This document shows positions 22,269 through 34,816 of a stretch of DNA of 64,000 nt, in pieces. Each line of letters begins with the position of its first letter. The stretch's first letter is position 1. A model generated the notes under the pieces. That model was not told where the DNA came from, searched no databases, and saw only the letters and a program-made list of their open reading frames with translations. Position numbers and translations under genes: made by a program. This DNA is from Odiellus spinosus (Eukaryota; Arthropoda; Arachnida; Opiliones; Phalangiidae): contig OY987228.1 of the NCBI GenBank assembly GCA_963920705.1, positions 12,817,187-12,881,186 of the forward strand, in the 5' to 3' direction.

Positions 22269-23418
22269 TATTATCCTGACAAAAAAGCTAAATTCCAAAA
22301 TATAAAATTAAATTATTCGTAGAGAGCAATTATTTAATATTCTTTTTGCATCTAAGGTTTTCCAAAACAAATAAAAGATAAATTACAATTTAACATCAAA
22401 ACATTCCATTAAAGTATAAATATATATTTTTAAGACAAATCTAGGTCAAATAATTTAATTAAAACTCGATTTCTCTGCAAAACAGTTAAGGAAATTATTT
22501 TCACAATTGAACTACATTACATGGGGATTCAAAGAAGCTAATGCGCTTCCGAGAAGAGGGCTCTTATCCCTCGCAACAACGTCATTAGAACCCTACGTGT
22601 ATTGGAGTTCATTGTAGATCCAATAACCCACAAGCATATTTATGTATTAGTCCAACGAATATTCGCACCCTTTTCCTTAAAGTTATCTATAAAATGACTT
22701 CATAAATGTAATTTAAAAACAAGTTTTCCTATAGAAAATAATACTAATATATCAAAATAATTTTAATAAATTAACTTAAAAAAAAAATGCTATTTTAGGA
22801 CTTTATTATTTTTAAGCTATAGCGAGCGAGTCGACACCCTCCCATCAATGTTATTACAATTCTGTTCGTCGCGTGAAAAGCCAGACTGGAAACCAATAAA
22901 TTATTCCGTAGTTTGTTCGACTTATTTAAGCGAATTCGTACAAAGGTGGATAGGGTTGGTTTTACTCATCATCCTAATGTTAAGCTTTTCTACTTGAATC
23001 TCTAGCCTATGGTTATTAGCTCTAATACGTTTAACAGAGGCGACTCATCGTGGGAGAACAACGCGGAATTGCACGGGGAAGAAATTGAGGGAGAGAGTGA
23101 GAGCCGCATGGAATACATACAGACAAGGACGGGCTACTTAGAACACGAGCGTGGAGAATTCGCATTCATCCGGGGTTTTCTGACACGCGCTACTAGACTT
23201 TTTTCCATCCAATCACCGTAACTGACTTATACACGCGTGAATTTGCTCCATTTCGGGACCCCATTTTAAAGGGAGAGTGAATGTTAAGAAGTAAAAATCA
23301 TTTATAATGGATGTCTTAAGTTATATGCCTATCAGCTTAATGGACCAATTCAAACAGAAGCTTTCCTAAACCAGAATTAGCAAAGAGTATCCATAGTAAA
23401 TCCCATCTCGATTTGATA
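22269..23418. other. Unassigned AT-rich DNA
   Basis: I see no gene or bounded repeat. A 70-codon frame at 23009-23221 is unrecognised. Confidence 0.5.
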
Positions 23419-23560
23419 ACACGTACAAATCTAGGCTCCTTCTATATCTAAGTCAAAAAATAAAAGATATAACGGGAAGACACGTTTTGAGCTTACTGCT
23501 AACTCAAGGTGGAATTGATTGTAATATAAACTATGAATATAATGAGAAAAGTTGTAGTTT
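23419..23560 (+). mobile_element. Family A MITE-like element, copy 3 (left end and centre)
   Basis: The end block ACACGTACAAATCTAGGCTC and a TATATCTAAGT string resemble the left end of copy 1. About 75 bp later the central motif TACTGCTAACTCAAGGTGG appears in the expected order. The far end is not recognisable. Confidence 0.45.
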
Positions 23561-24820
23561 TCGTTCCAGTCAAGAGATCTGAACATATTATAATATATAA
23601 GCGTTTACGTGCTAAGTAAATTTGAATTGGTTAAATAAATTTGTAAACTCCAGTTTTTTCAACAATTATAGTGGTTAACTTACTATTAGTTTTAGTTTAA
23701 ATATTGGAAAATAACTGAGAGCTCGAGTTTATATCTTATGCTAAATGATTTTTAAATAAATATACTACACGGGTACAAGACATATGATTGGTATATGGTT
23801 CTGGAAGTTGAGACATCAGAACATTCGCACAAGAGAAAAACTCTAAAACGACCGAGAAGCGCAATTCGAAATAGCTCTCTAGCGGTTGAGATTGGAACTA
23901 AGTTAATTAAGGAACTAAGTTAATTAAATTGAAATCCAAGAATTTAATTCTTATTAATATTAGACAATCAACTCCATAAATTATTATTTTACCCTTTCAA
24001 CTTCCCTTTCAGTTAAAACCAGGTCAGTATCTATCCCCCGCGCCAAGCCTAACCGTTGTCTGAACAAAAAATAGAAAACGGGGCCAGCTCGACGATTTAA
24101 ACTATATATATATAAATATATATAGAAGAGGATGGGTCGGTCGTAGATTTATCAACCCTTACAAATTACTTGTTGACTTTTTTGCTTAGCTTTGCCGTTG
24201 TGATTATTCACGCGAGTGACATGACAAAGGTATCACTCTTTCGACACCTCATTCACTATCGGATCCACGGCCCTTGGTATAGCCTCTTTTACCATTCGAA
24301 GGGGTGAATAGGGGTGACGTCCCTCTCCTCCTATCGAAGCTTTGTCTCTCGTATATGGAAGGAAAAGGGTTGAGATATAAGCGGTACGGTGGACCAGGGT
24401 GAGAAAGATTGGCCGTAATGGTCGAAAAGACCTATAGGGGGCCCATTTATTGTCGAATAGGAACCAATTCTCGCAAAACCCTTCTTCCACACCCTCGAGC
24501 TTCAACAAACTATCGCCCAGATAGGATAAGGAGGAAAAACGTCCAACGAAAAAGAATGGGAAAGTACTTCATTTAGTATGCGCATAGATAAAATCCACTT
24601 TGGCGCACTTTACCAGCAAAGTTTGAACACAAAATGTAAAAAGAAGAGAAAAAAAAAAAAAAAAAAAAAAAATGGTTTTCACGCGCGCCTTTGAATGAAA
24701 AATATATCTTCAGTTCTAACACGAGATAATACTTATTCTAAAGGTATTTGTGAAAGGAAAACCATAAAGGTGGAATAAAATTTTGGGTTAATTGTATGGG
24801 GCACAATTGTAAACTAGTAA
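23561..24820. other. Unassigned DNA with a 17-bp tandem duplication
   Basis: GGAACTAAGTTAATTAA occurs twice head to tail at 23894-23910 and 23911-23927. A 91-codon minus-strand frame at 24233-24508 has no recognised domain. An A24 run lies at 24649-24672. Confidence 0.55.
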
Positions 24821-24824
24821 ATGG

Positions 24825-24935
24825 GTCATGTAAAAAAGAGATTAAAGGGGAAAAACCTGGAAAAGTCAGGGAATTTGAAAATTTAAAAATCTGTTTATAT
24901 CCCTCTGAAAACTCATGTTACAATAAATACATGAA
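24825..24935 (+). mobile_element. Family C (hAT-like non-autonomous) fragment, copy 1
   Basis: AACCTGGAAAAGTCAGGGAA followed by TTTGAAAATTT matches the CCTGGAAA...TCAGGGAATTT texture of a repeat family whose better copies here start with CAGGGTT. The start near 24826 (GGGTCATGTAAAA) resembles the CAGGGTTCATACA end seen at 30166. The boundaries are not defined by a target duplication. Confidence 0.4.
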
Positions 24936-27900
24936 CTAATCTCACTCACACAGCCCTCAAAAACTACTTTTCATCGGATTATACATGCCCTTTGTAGAAG
25001 TAATTTTGATAATAAAAAGAATAAAAGCATGGTATTAGTGTCGAGGCCTATACACATACGTGGGAAGTGAATACAACATCTGAAATTATTCCGAGGTGTT
25101 GAGATGGGAATTTCAAACATTTCTAAGCCTTTAAGGTCCCGGGCAAGGGACGCGGTCGAAATGACTGTAGCGAAACCCCAAGCCTAACATGTAAATGAAG
25201 GCGGGGTGGGAAACGCGCGTATAGGTCCTGGTAGGGTTTTCCCGAAAATCCTACGTTCCTGAGCACCGCTTAATCCCCTATATGAGATTTCTCGCAAATA
25301 GCGAAATATGAATAATGGATATGGAAATGCGGAGAGCCTTCCGAGGAGGTTGGGGGATAGAAGCGCCCATCCTTTCCTTCAGGGGTTAAAAGGTACGTAA
25401 GGTAGAATATGAGGAGTGGGACGGGCTAAGGGGTTATCTTACTAGAAGACACGCAATTACGACGGGGGTATGAGGGGGATTTTCCTTAATTCCACCCATA
25501 ACTCGCGACAGCGATTATAAAGTCGACCTCCCAATTAAGCAAATGCCAAGACCCTATATGGCTCTCTGGTAAAGTTTCAAGCTAGCGGGATATATATTCG
25601 TCGTCACTGGCACCTAACACCGCTCGCGAAGGCTGAAGGAGACTGCCAAGTCCATCCTCGTAGTCTCGATTGACGTCGAAAGCGAACATAGCGAGGAAAA
25701 CTGTGGAAATCTAAGCCTAAATTCCAAGCATAAAGTAAGGTTGAATTCGTATATCTTATAGGGTATTGAGAAGAACTCGTTTACGAGAGTATTAACAATT
25801 ATTCGTTAACCGCCTTCCATGGCATTCAAACTTACTTCGCGTACACACTTTCGTTCGTTCAATAATCCAGATAGAATGAAGAATTGTAAGGGGACTTTGA
25901 GAAAGTACGGTAATAGTGAAATCGTAGTTTTGGGTATTGTATTCAATTCGCATTTCCCCATGGACGGACAATATGAGATATTTGGTTAAGTTATACGGAA
26001 TCTATAAGGATCCCCGACGAGTTTCGCATTCTGCAGACTTATAATATACGTTAAGGCGCGACGCTCGCGTCCGTTTCTATACAGTTCGTTAGATTAATTT
26101 GAACCAACGCTTACGAAACAGCGCGCCTAAGAGATATCTTTAAACCCTTAAGCCTACCTTCTTCGTCTACTTCCCTTAACACGACGTCATTGGTTATACT
26201 ATTTTAGTCGTCCGAGCAGTCCGGCTCGCGTATTAATGGGTGGGAATGTCGCGAGACGCCTAGAATCCTCCCAATGTATAGAGCTATAAGGCTCAGGATA
26301 CGTAATAGAAAGGCGTAAATTAGATCTGACCGTCTGCGCATCTTATTACACGTTTTGGCAACAAGGGACTGTACGCTAGGCTATATATTCGTCCTCCCTC
26401 GAACTAATTCCACTCCCAACACCCTTACTATATCTCATAGCTTTCGTATATATAAGTTCCTAAGATCCTCGAATTTGACAAGCTAGATAGCCTTCGAGCG
26501 AAGCCTTGGGGGTGAGACGTTTAGGCGTACAACTTCCCTAATACGCCTGGAAAGCTAATTCCACGGGATATATTCGGGAATTTCAGAGACGCTCTAGCTA
26601 TATACTCCTAAACTCTCGGATACGTTTAGCCAATAGGCGAGCGTTCCTGCAAGGTTATATCTCCTGGCAGCCCCGAGGCACGCGGGAGAAGATTCTCTCC
26701 TCCTAAGATGTTTATGGTCAATGCTTGAAATAACTTCGCGACCGAACGGGAATAAATAAGATACTAAATAAAAAAATCTCTGGCATAGTTTGGCCAAGTT
26801 TCTTCCCCGCTATCGTCCGCTTCGAAACAATCTTTAATTGATAACGTTTAAGTCGAATAGCTGAAATAGTTTCGCGATTTTCATTAAGGACACGCCGCCG
26901 CGAGAAGGAAAGGCAACTATGTTTAAGATTCTCCTATTCGCGAGAATAAGACCATTAAGGATAAAATCTATTTTTAGTATACCTAAATTATTTGCGCAAG
27001 GTTAACACAATGCGATTTCAAAATTAAGTTTTACTAAAATTAAATATTTAGTACCCCGGTACGAGAATAAGGAAAACAACTTATTTTAGATGATTCCAAA
27101 GTGTCTAGTTTTTGTATCTATGAATTTGAAACGAGATATCGGCCGATATCTTGACATATTATATTATTTGCGATATTAGGAACCAAACTATTAATTTTTA
27201 CACTTATATGTAATACCGCCTCTTCAGACGAGGTTTAATCAGGTTTATCCGAGGTTTATTGAACTAAACCTCCGTTAAATCTGATTAAATCACGGCTAAT
27301 TTAATTAGCCAATTTTTGATTAACTAAGATATAGTGAAATATGTAAATTAAAGATAATCTAACAGCCAAACTCATTTTTTGCTACGCATTTCTTCATTGG
27401 AATTTTAAATATCATATATATATAGATATTATATTCAGATTCACGGCAGCAAACCCATTTTCTAAATATAATCCCAGCTAAAACATAAATGAGGTATATA
27501 GAACACTATAAAAGCAAAGGGAAAAAAAATCTATTTATTTTACGTATGAATTTTTTTTAGAGTGTATATGGAAAAGGGAAGCATTTTATCCTCATCCCAG
27601 TCACACTCCCGCATTTCCGCAGACGCGGAATAAAAAAAAAAAAAAAAATCCCAAAAATCCTTTTTCATCGTTAATGGCAAAGTTCGTATCAAAGGAAAAA
27701 ACGTACCAATCCTCTCCCCTCGTCCCTCCAAAGCCCAGAAGTATAAGTCCAGAAGCTCGAGATGCAATGCGAAAACATAACATACACGTATAAAGAGAAG
27801 AAAACCTACAGGATATAAGCTAGAATGAAGAACTTTTCTTAAGAGTTGGTGTTATATTTTGGCCGAGGATTTTGGCAGCTAACTTCTATAAAAGAATCAG

Positions 27901-28042
27901 TCTGAATTAAGCGCGAGTACAATTCTATGGTCCCCACTCCATCTCTAAGTGATTCCTACAATAGATCCTGGAGTCCAGTGTTTCTAGCTATTGAATTCTC
28001 AGAGTAATTATCATTATATAATCGCGTTCAATAGGAATTGGC
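24936..28042. other. Unassigned DNA; CpG-richer segment at ~25.1-26.95 kb
   Basis: No gene recognised. Between about 25130 and 26950 the sequence is visibly richer in CG dinucleotides and GC than its flanks, yet holds no long frame and no obvious repeat. From 27 kb it returns to AT-rich DNA. A GAGGTTTA...TAAACCTC hairpin lies near 27252-27272 and an A17 tract near 27632. Confidence 0.5.
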
Positions 28043-28103
28043 AAATACTATTTTTTTTCCCGTTATGTTTGGCATCGAGTATCAATCCGCGCCAGTTTTG
28101 ACT
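28043..28103 (+). repeat. Short dispersed repeat, family B, copy 2
   Basis: An AAATACTATTTTTTTTCCCG lead is followed by GGCATCGAGTATCAATCCGC and CAGTTTTGAC. It aligns without large gaps to the copies near 35.8 and 37.6 kb and shares its core with 10.18 kb. Confidence 0.55.
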
Positions 28104-29897
28104 CTGTGTAAACTCATATTAAACGTAATTATATAAGAACTGATATTTCAACGCATAAAAAGCATTCAAATATATATATATATGATCATACAATGAGTTG
28201 AATCAGGCCTATAGCTGTGTAGGAATTGAATTCCGAGACTATTTTTGACTCTATATAGCGAAGAAAAAAGGATGGTGCAACCGAGGGGTGTGCTATAAGG
28301 GTTCTTTCTGCCTACGACTTGAAGAACGGTCTCATTTTTCAGATGTCCAAAGATATTAAAGTTCGATTTTAGAATGAAGCCCGGCGCCTCGTACTTTGTC
28401 TTATACTATTTTTCTTTTTTCCATCTCTCGCTCTTTTTCCTTGATTCTTTCCTCTTTTTCTCTACAGTTACGTTCAACCTTACTCAGTTAATAAAGTAAC
28501 ATAAGGGGAAGGAGAAAAAAACCCTCAGGAAGGTGTTTTAAAAACAGATCCGTTCAGGTTAGCAAGTATTAACTGAAACACATCGAATAGTCTTTCAGTA
28601 GTCCACACTAGGACTTATCCTTCTCTTTTTTCCCCGCTCAGAAAGTAGAAACTTCGACAGAAAAAATGAGGGGGGAAGGAAACGTAGGGGAAAAGGCGCT
28701 TCTCTGGTTCGTCGACGCGAGATGCAGCGGAAAAAAAATCGGAAAAAAAATCCGCACGAGGGACCTAGGCTTGTGAGCATGGGGGTGGGGGGACTCAGAG
28801 CTCCCTGCGCAGGAAAAATCGCTGCACTAGTGCGTGAAATGGCTTACACGGTACATCGAGGATGGAAGAAAGAGGGGAGAGAAGGCAAAGGAAGAAATTC
28901 TAAGGGGGGTGGAGCACGTTCCGATTGGGGGTCTCAAAACGAAGGGCTGAAAAAAAAGCGGAGTTCGGAAACTTTACTTTTTTTCTTTTTCCGCTATAGA
29001 AGAATTATTTGAAAAAAGAGCTAGAGAAATAGCAGGATTTTTTTGCAAGCTTCTCCTTTTCTATTCTTTTCTTACTGGGGGTCGAATTTCTTAAGGGGGT
29101 TCTCTTAGAACTTAATGACCATTCTACCTCCTACTATCCACCTTAGAATTTCTTTTTCTTTTCGTTGCTTTTTTTCTCAACTTTTAGCCATTGTTTCACC
29201 TACAATCAATCTCTTTTAGAGTTCGGGACCCGAAAAAACTTTTCGATCAGGAATTCCTTCCTCAACCTCGCCTCTCTTCCGATTTTTCACTGAATTTTTC
29301 TGCCTTATTCCTCAAGGGGAAACTTTTACTCTTATTTTTTTTTTTTTTCTTTTCTTCCCATTTCATTCCCAGTGCCAGTCTTAGAAATTAAATAGGGTAG
29401 GAGAGACAGAGGGAAACTAAAAATTTATAGACTTTAAAATAATCGAAATCGTGGTATTACAAACTGGAATATTTTTTCCATGAATAGATTCGGAAAGTTC
29501 GGGTTTAGTTTTAGGGTATATAAAGTTTCTTCAATGCATAAACGGAGGTTTGCGTGTTAAGTTAGTATCTTCTCCCCACATCCCCTTTTCGGTTGCGAAA
29601 TACAAAAGTCGTTTCGCTTTTCAACATCACGCACGCAATTGAGTTTTATATTTGCTTAATTTAATATGAAATTATTTATAACAAAAACTATTTGTCTTTA
29701 TAACAAAGCATTTCGCGTGAAGCTTATTGATATTGATACTGAAACAAAAAACCATTTCCGAACAAATATACGCTACTACTAATATTCTTAGTAAGGGATT
29801 TTTAATTAAGACTTATTCCTACTTTGGTTAATTCCAATTAGTGAATGTTTTTCCCCATGTGGTGATTGGAAAATGGTTCCTACATTTCTAGTCTTAA
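28104..29897. other. Unassigned DNA with purine-to-pyrimidine strand switch
   Basis: From about 28660 to 28990 the plus strand is dominated by purine runs. From about 29040 to 29360 it is dominated by pyrimidine runs. CGGAAAAAAAAT is tandemly doubled at 28728-28751 and flanked by GCGGA/TCCGC. No gene is recognised; a 96-codon frame at 28722-29012 is low-complexity. Confidence 0.55.
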
Positions 29898-30166
29898 CAG
29901 AATCATAAAAACCTGGGATACTCTGAAATATCAGAGAATAATACTGTTGTAAAAGAAGTCGGGAAAATATCAGGGAAACTCTTATAAACTTGGGATAAAT
30001 CAGGGAAATTTAAGCAAATGCACACTGTCGGTATATACGGCCTAAATCAGTTAAATTCAGTGTAGTTATTATGATTTTTAAAATCTGAAATATCAGGGAA
30101 AATTGAAAGGTAGAGTCTGCAAAAAAATCAGGGAAAATAGTTTTTTCAAAATTTGTATGAACCCTG
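29898..30166 (-). mobile_element. Family C hAT-like non-autonomous element, copy 2
   Basis: Read on the minus strand the element starts CAGGGTTCATACAAATTTTG and continues into TATTTTCCCTGA. CAGGG is the classic hAT terminus. The interior repeats ATCAGGGAAA at least four times. The opposite end is probably CAGAATCATAAAAACCTGGG at 29898. I found no clean 8-bp target duplication, so the insertion is old or that end is misplaced. It encodes no transposase. Confidence 0.6.
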
Positions 30167-31096
30167 CTAAATATCATCTTACGTCTATTCAAAGATCGTC
30201 TTACGGGCGAACGCGATGGGGAATGAAGGAGTCCGGGGGTAATTTGAAAGTTCTTAAGGTGATAGATGAATCTCGGAAACTTTAGAAACATAGTTGCCAT
30301 AATAAACAAAGATAGATAGTTTCCGGCTTGTTTCCCCACTCTCTTCTTCTCTCTCTCTTTCTCTCTCCCCAATTTTCCTTTGGCGTTTTCTAAATCGATG
30401 CCTGTCTATATGGAACTTCCATTACGTTAAGAGCGAGAGCGTTCGCCCCGTCGAATCCGCGTGCTGGGCGCTCGCGCCTCCTTCGATGGCCAAGTACAAC
30501 CAGAGTCAGCCAAGGCTTAGAGCAAAATCCCCCTCCCATCTTGGTCCTCTTGTCTCAAGATCCCTACCCCACTCTATAAAAGAGTATATAACGTTCAAGT
30601 ATATACGTTTTAGAGGAAAAATAGTGGGGTCTTATATTCTCCAAACACCCCACCCTCCTTCTTATAACCCCCTGATCGCCCTCCCCTCGCTCCATCCTAT
30701 TTTAAAACGTTATAAAGAGAAAAGAGAAGCGAACGATCCTCTTTTTACGGAAGGTTACGTCTCACTTTAAAGGGATCAGCCTAGAGTTCGTTTTCCTAAC
30801 GTTGGCCGAAGTGTAAGCGTGCCATTTTCATTTTTGTGTCTAGCAGCGCGTTCCAGTGTTCCCTAGAAGAGTAGTAGGGCATCGATGTGGTAGTGGGAGA
30901 ATATAAAAAAGTGCTCTAAATCCAAATATCATTTTCCACCGAGTTATTATACGAGGGTTAATAAATCAAGGAAATACTATATATAAATTCAAACGTCAAC
31001 ACATACATACGCAATATAGAAAGATAGGCAATATAGGGGTTTAAAGCAAAATATTTGGACTTCATGTTTTTGTTACTAGGATATGGAATAACCTAG
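30167..31096. other. Unassigned DNA with a TC microsatellite and small CG-rich patch
   Basis: A (TC)n-rich tract lies at about 30337-30369. A CG-rich patch at 30425-30485 (GCGAGAGCGTTCGCCCC near one end, GGGCGCTCGCGCC near the other) can fold back weakly. It precedes a 94-codon frame at 30486-30770 with no recognised domain. Confidence 0.5.
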
Positions 31097-31320
31097 GACT
31101 ATTAACAATGGATACCTATCTTAATAGATAAAGATGAATAACGAAACTTCGAGTTCATAAGCATCCTCTAACGGCAAACAGTAACAAAACCTCGTGCGTT
31201 GTTACTATGGATAAAGAATAGGCAGACGCGCACGTGGTTTTGTTAGTTACTATTTTTGCCACTGTTTGCCGTTAGAGGATGCTTATGAACGCCAGGGTTT
31301 GTTATTAAACAATAGTAAAT
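31097..31320. mobile_element. Family D inverted-repeat element, copy 1
   Basis: The left arm (31137-31198) contains GTTCATAAGCATCCTCTAAC then GGCAAACAGT. The right arm (31228-31306) contains the exact complement of that block (GTTAGAGGATGCTTATGAAC) and extra bases absent from the left arm. Both arms also pair at CTCGTGCG/CGCACGTG and AATAAC/GTTATT. The flank ACTATTAACAATGG through AAAGATGAATAAC recurs at 50.58 kb, so this is a dispersed element rather than a one-off hairpin. The target duplication is not identified. Confidence 0.7.
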
Positions 31321-34300
31321 ATATATGCGTTAAAATTTCAATCCATGGCCCGAAATACATTAAAAAAAAAATAAAATTATTAAGAACTCCGACTACATTG
31401 GCGAAATATTAACAATAAGGGTTCATCAAAATAATGTAAACTTAAAAAAAAATTAACTGACCATAATGCCCATATTTTAAACACTCCGTGGATCCTCGAT
31501 AAGCCTTCTTTCCAAGTCCAAAAAAAATTCAAATTTAATATATATTTTTTTAATTAGGCCTAAATGAATAAGGAATCAATAAAATTACTTGCTGTCAAGT
31601 TTAATTCTCCCTTTGAAGTTTAAAAAATAAATTTGACTATCTTGAAGATGGAATCTCAAGGAAAAGACTAGGTCTCAGTCACAAAAACAAGAAATATGAA
31701 TTTACTCAAAAATAAGTTTATATAAAAAAATTGTTATAATTGTAAAAAAATTGAGACATTCATATATTCATTGCTAACCCAATTAATCATAAACAAATAT
31801 ACCACGATACGGATACTTTCTACATTAAATTAATCGAGTTTCCACTACAACAACTATGTTCACGACTTATTTTAAAAACATAAATCAAAATAAAATTATC
31901 TTATGATTTTATGATTATGTCTAGAAAACGCCTCCTATTTCTTCTCTATATACCTTCCTCCGATGAATAAAAAAAAAAAGTGAAATTTTGTGTTCTTAGT
32001 TAGCGGGGGATTCTTGTATCAAGGGGGATACCTCGTGAATAATCACGGGAGGGTTCAGAGGGTGTTCCATTAGATTTTTCCGCCTTCTCCCTTATTCTTT
32101 TCTACACCACGTTCTAAAACCTCCTCTTCCCTACATAGCTAGCAGCTCTTCTCTAGCGTATACTCCTCTCTCGAGAGACTTAAGAAGCGGAACGTCTCCA
32201 TAAATTCCACTTATTTTAAAATTTCACGGTTGTCCGCAGTTAATTTCAATAAGAGTAAAACCTGAGAAAAGAGAACTTGGCACGCGCGTCCCCACCCAAA
32301 AGAATTAATTTTAATTTTTTTTTCACACGGTTGGGTTTTAGGTGTATTTGTTACAGAGACGCTACTATAACTCCAGACATCCCAAACTACGATAAATATA
32401 CGGTATAAATTTACATTTTGCATGGGGACACGAAATAGGACTTAAAGTCGAGAATAAATGTGGTTACAGAGGTTTTTTTTTGGTTAAATATAGGTTTAGT
32501 TTCGAGACTAATAATATTAATTTATGAACAAGTAGGGATTTTAAAATTAAAGGAATAGCATCACGTGACTCTAGGCCTTTTTATTTTAACTTGTAGGGGA
32601 CTTTATAGAGTTCTAAAAGCTACCTATTTTTAAAAATTGCTAATTACGCGCTAGTTTATCGGTATTCGCAAACTAATTTCTATTTGAATTTATTTTAAAG
32701 GCTCAATTCATTTTTTAAACGCTTAAAAATTCTGAATTCTGACTAAACAATTACACCTACACTGTTTTTAATGATACTATAGACAATTTGAGTTTGCATT
32801 GAAAACTTATTTAACTACAAATGTAACTTCAGACACGAGTCATGTTTATAAATCCACAAACAAAATTTTATCCATAACTATCCAAATTTGTAGAATTTAC
32901 CATTTGCATTTGGGGACTTAAAAACATCGTCTCGTATGCAGGGTACATAAAAACGTTCTTTAAATTTAATCTAGCTGGCCCTGACTATATGTTGAATGTG
33001 CAGTTCTAATTCGCAACACGAAAAACTACGCTCATGTTCATTTTAGAGTAAACCAAATCAGCATATAGATAAACCCTCGTAAGTAGACTTAGTACGAAAT
33101 GCAAACTTAAACCACACTAAATTATGCAACTCTCTGGAGTTATATCTAATATAAAAACAAGGAGAGTTAGGAAGAAAAACTGAACAAAAATAGAACCTTA
33201 GTAATAATTCAAATTTTCAATATTCCCGAAAAACCCGAGTAGATTCGGGTGGGTGGACGATCAAAAAAAAACCTAGACTGATATATTAAATTTCAGGCTT
33301 GGAAAGGATACAAAACCTAATAGGAAACGCGAGGTTTTTGCTACAAAATTACGTTTCTTTTAGAGTTGTAAGATAGTGTATTTTAGCAAAACGTAAAGGT
33401 GCGTGGAATGTTTCCAATATTAATATTCTTTCCATATGAGAAGGGGCCGGAGATCTCATTGGGGAACCATAAATGCCACGACTTCACCTAGCGGCTTGAA
33501 ACTGAGATAGGATGGGGCTACCGTTTACAAAGGGAGGAATAGAAACACGCGGAAGAGAGAAGAAAAAAAAAAAACCTTTGGATAATTTATGAAGCCGGTA
33601 TAAGAGTAAAAGATAAGGAATTTCTGTAGGCAAAGTATAATGGCCCCTAAGTGGTCCCTGGAGTGTTACCCATCTGCATGTTACTTCCCTCAAGTTCCTT
33701 CCAATCCCCTCGCACTCAGACGAGAGAGATCCGATCCTTCCCTCGAACTCTCCCAGCACTCTTTCCCTATTTTCAGATATATTCGAGAGATGAGCAATAT
33801 CTTCTCACACCTCGACATTTCACCGTTTAATACGAAGGGGGTGTAAATTATAGTATTAGGGTTACCTTACATCATTGCCAAGGCTTAGAAGACCCTTTCT
33901 TTACTACCGTTATCGAAAACTATTCGAGTTTCGCTCTTAGGCCGTTGTATATATGCCTGATTTCGTTGTTAACTTGTTACTTAAAGACCATGTTTTGCAA
34001 CAAAGGCTTAGTACAGACCTTATACCGTTAGGTTCTACTGTAAAATCGTGTATTTTAGTACCAGGGTATCTTATACCATTGCCAATTAAGCGTAGGACTT
34101 TAGGGAAAATATCACGATAAACGGTAGTGCATGAAATTCGCAATTTCGCCTGGTTTCTATAGTTCTCACTTAATTCTGTATTCAAAATTATTTCTTGTAT
34201 GAAAACGGAGTCTGATCGATTTATTTCAGAATTTAATGAAATAATATAATGAAAGATGAAGGAAGTTTAATTTAAATCACGAACTTAACATAAGTTTTTA

Positions 34301-34816
34301 TCTATATTATAATCTATCTTTATTGGCTGAAATACGTTGAACAGACTGATAAATATCAAAGTAAGATTACTTGTAAAGCAAGCTTCCTCGTTATTCAAGT
34401 TTTTTTTAGAAACGTTCTACCAATTAAAGGTTACATGTATCAGTACTGTAACTTCGGGTTGATTTTTAGACTATTATTTTAAGAAGCGAAGCATGAACAT
34501 ATACGCTGTAGGTATGAAATATACAGGGTAAGCGTGACTATTATAGGGTTTTGCAACTCCCTGTAGTGTTAAGAGCTAACGAAGAAAACTTCCACACTCC
34601 ATTAGCCACGCTACCGTTTTAAATTTTTTAATATTATCGCCAAAAACTAGCCACTTTTGAGGGCTTAAGCTTTAAGTGTATATAACCTTTTTGAAAGCTC
34701 GTTCTATATAAAAACGTGACGCGAATTTTTAATAAGTGTTTTTATAAGAGAAAAAAGGGGGCTGGCATTTAATAAAAAGTTGCCAGGTTTTTCCTCCTAA
34801 GGAGTTATTTGTTGGA
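31321..34816. other. Unassigned AT-rich DNA
   Basis: No gene was recognised in 3.5 kb. Frames of 91 codons (minus, 33484-33759) and 82 codons (minus, 33937-34185) have no recognised domain. A possible decayed family A end lies near 33050-33110. Nothing else is bounded. Confidence 0.5.
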
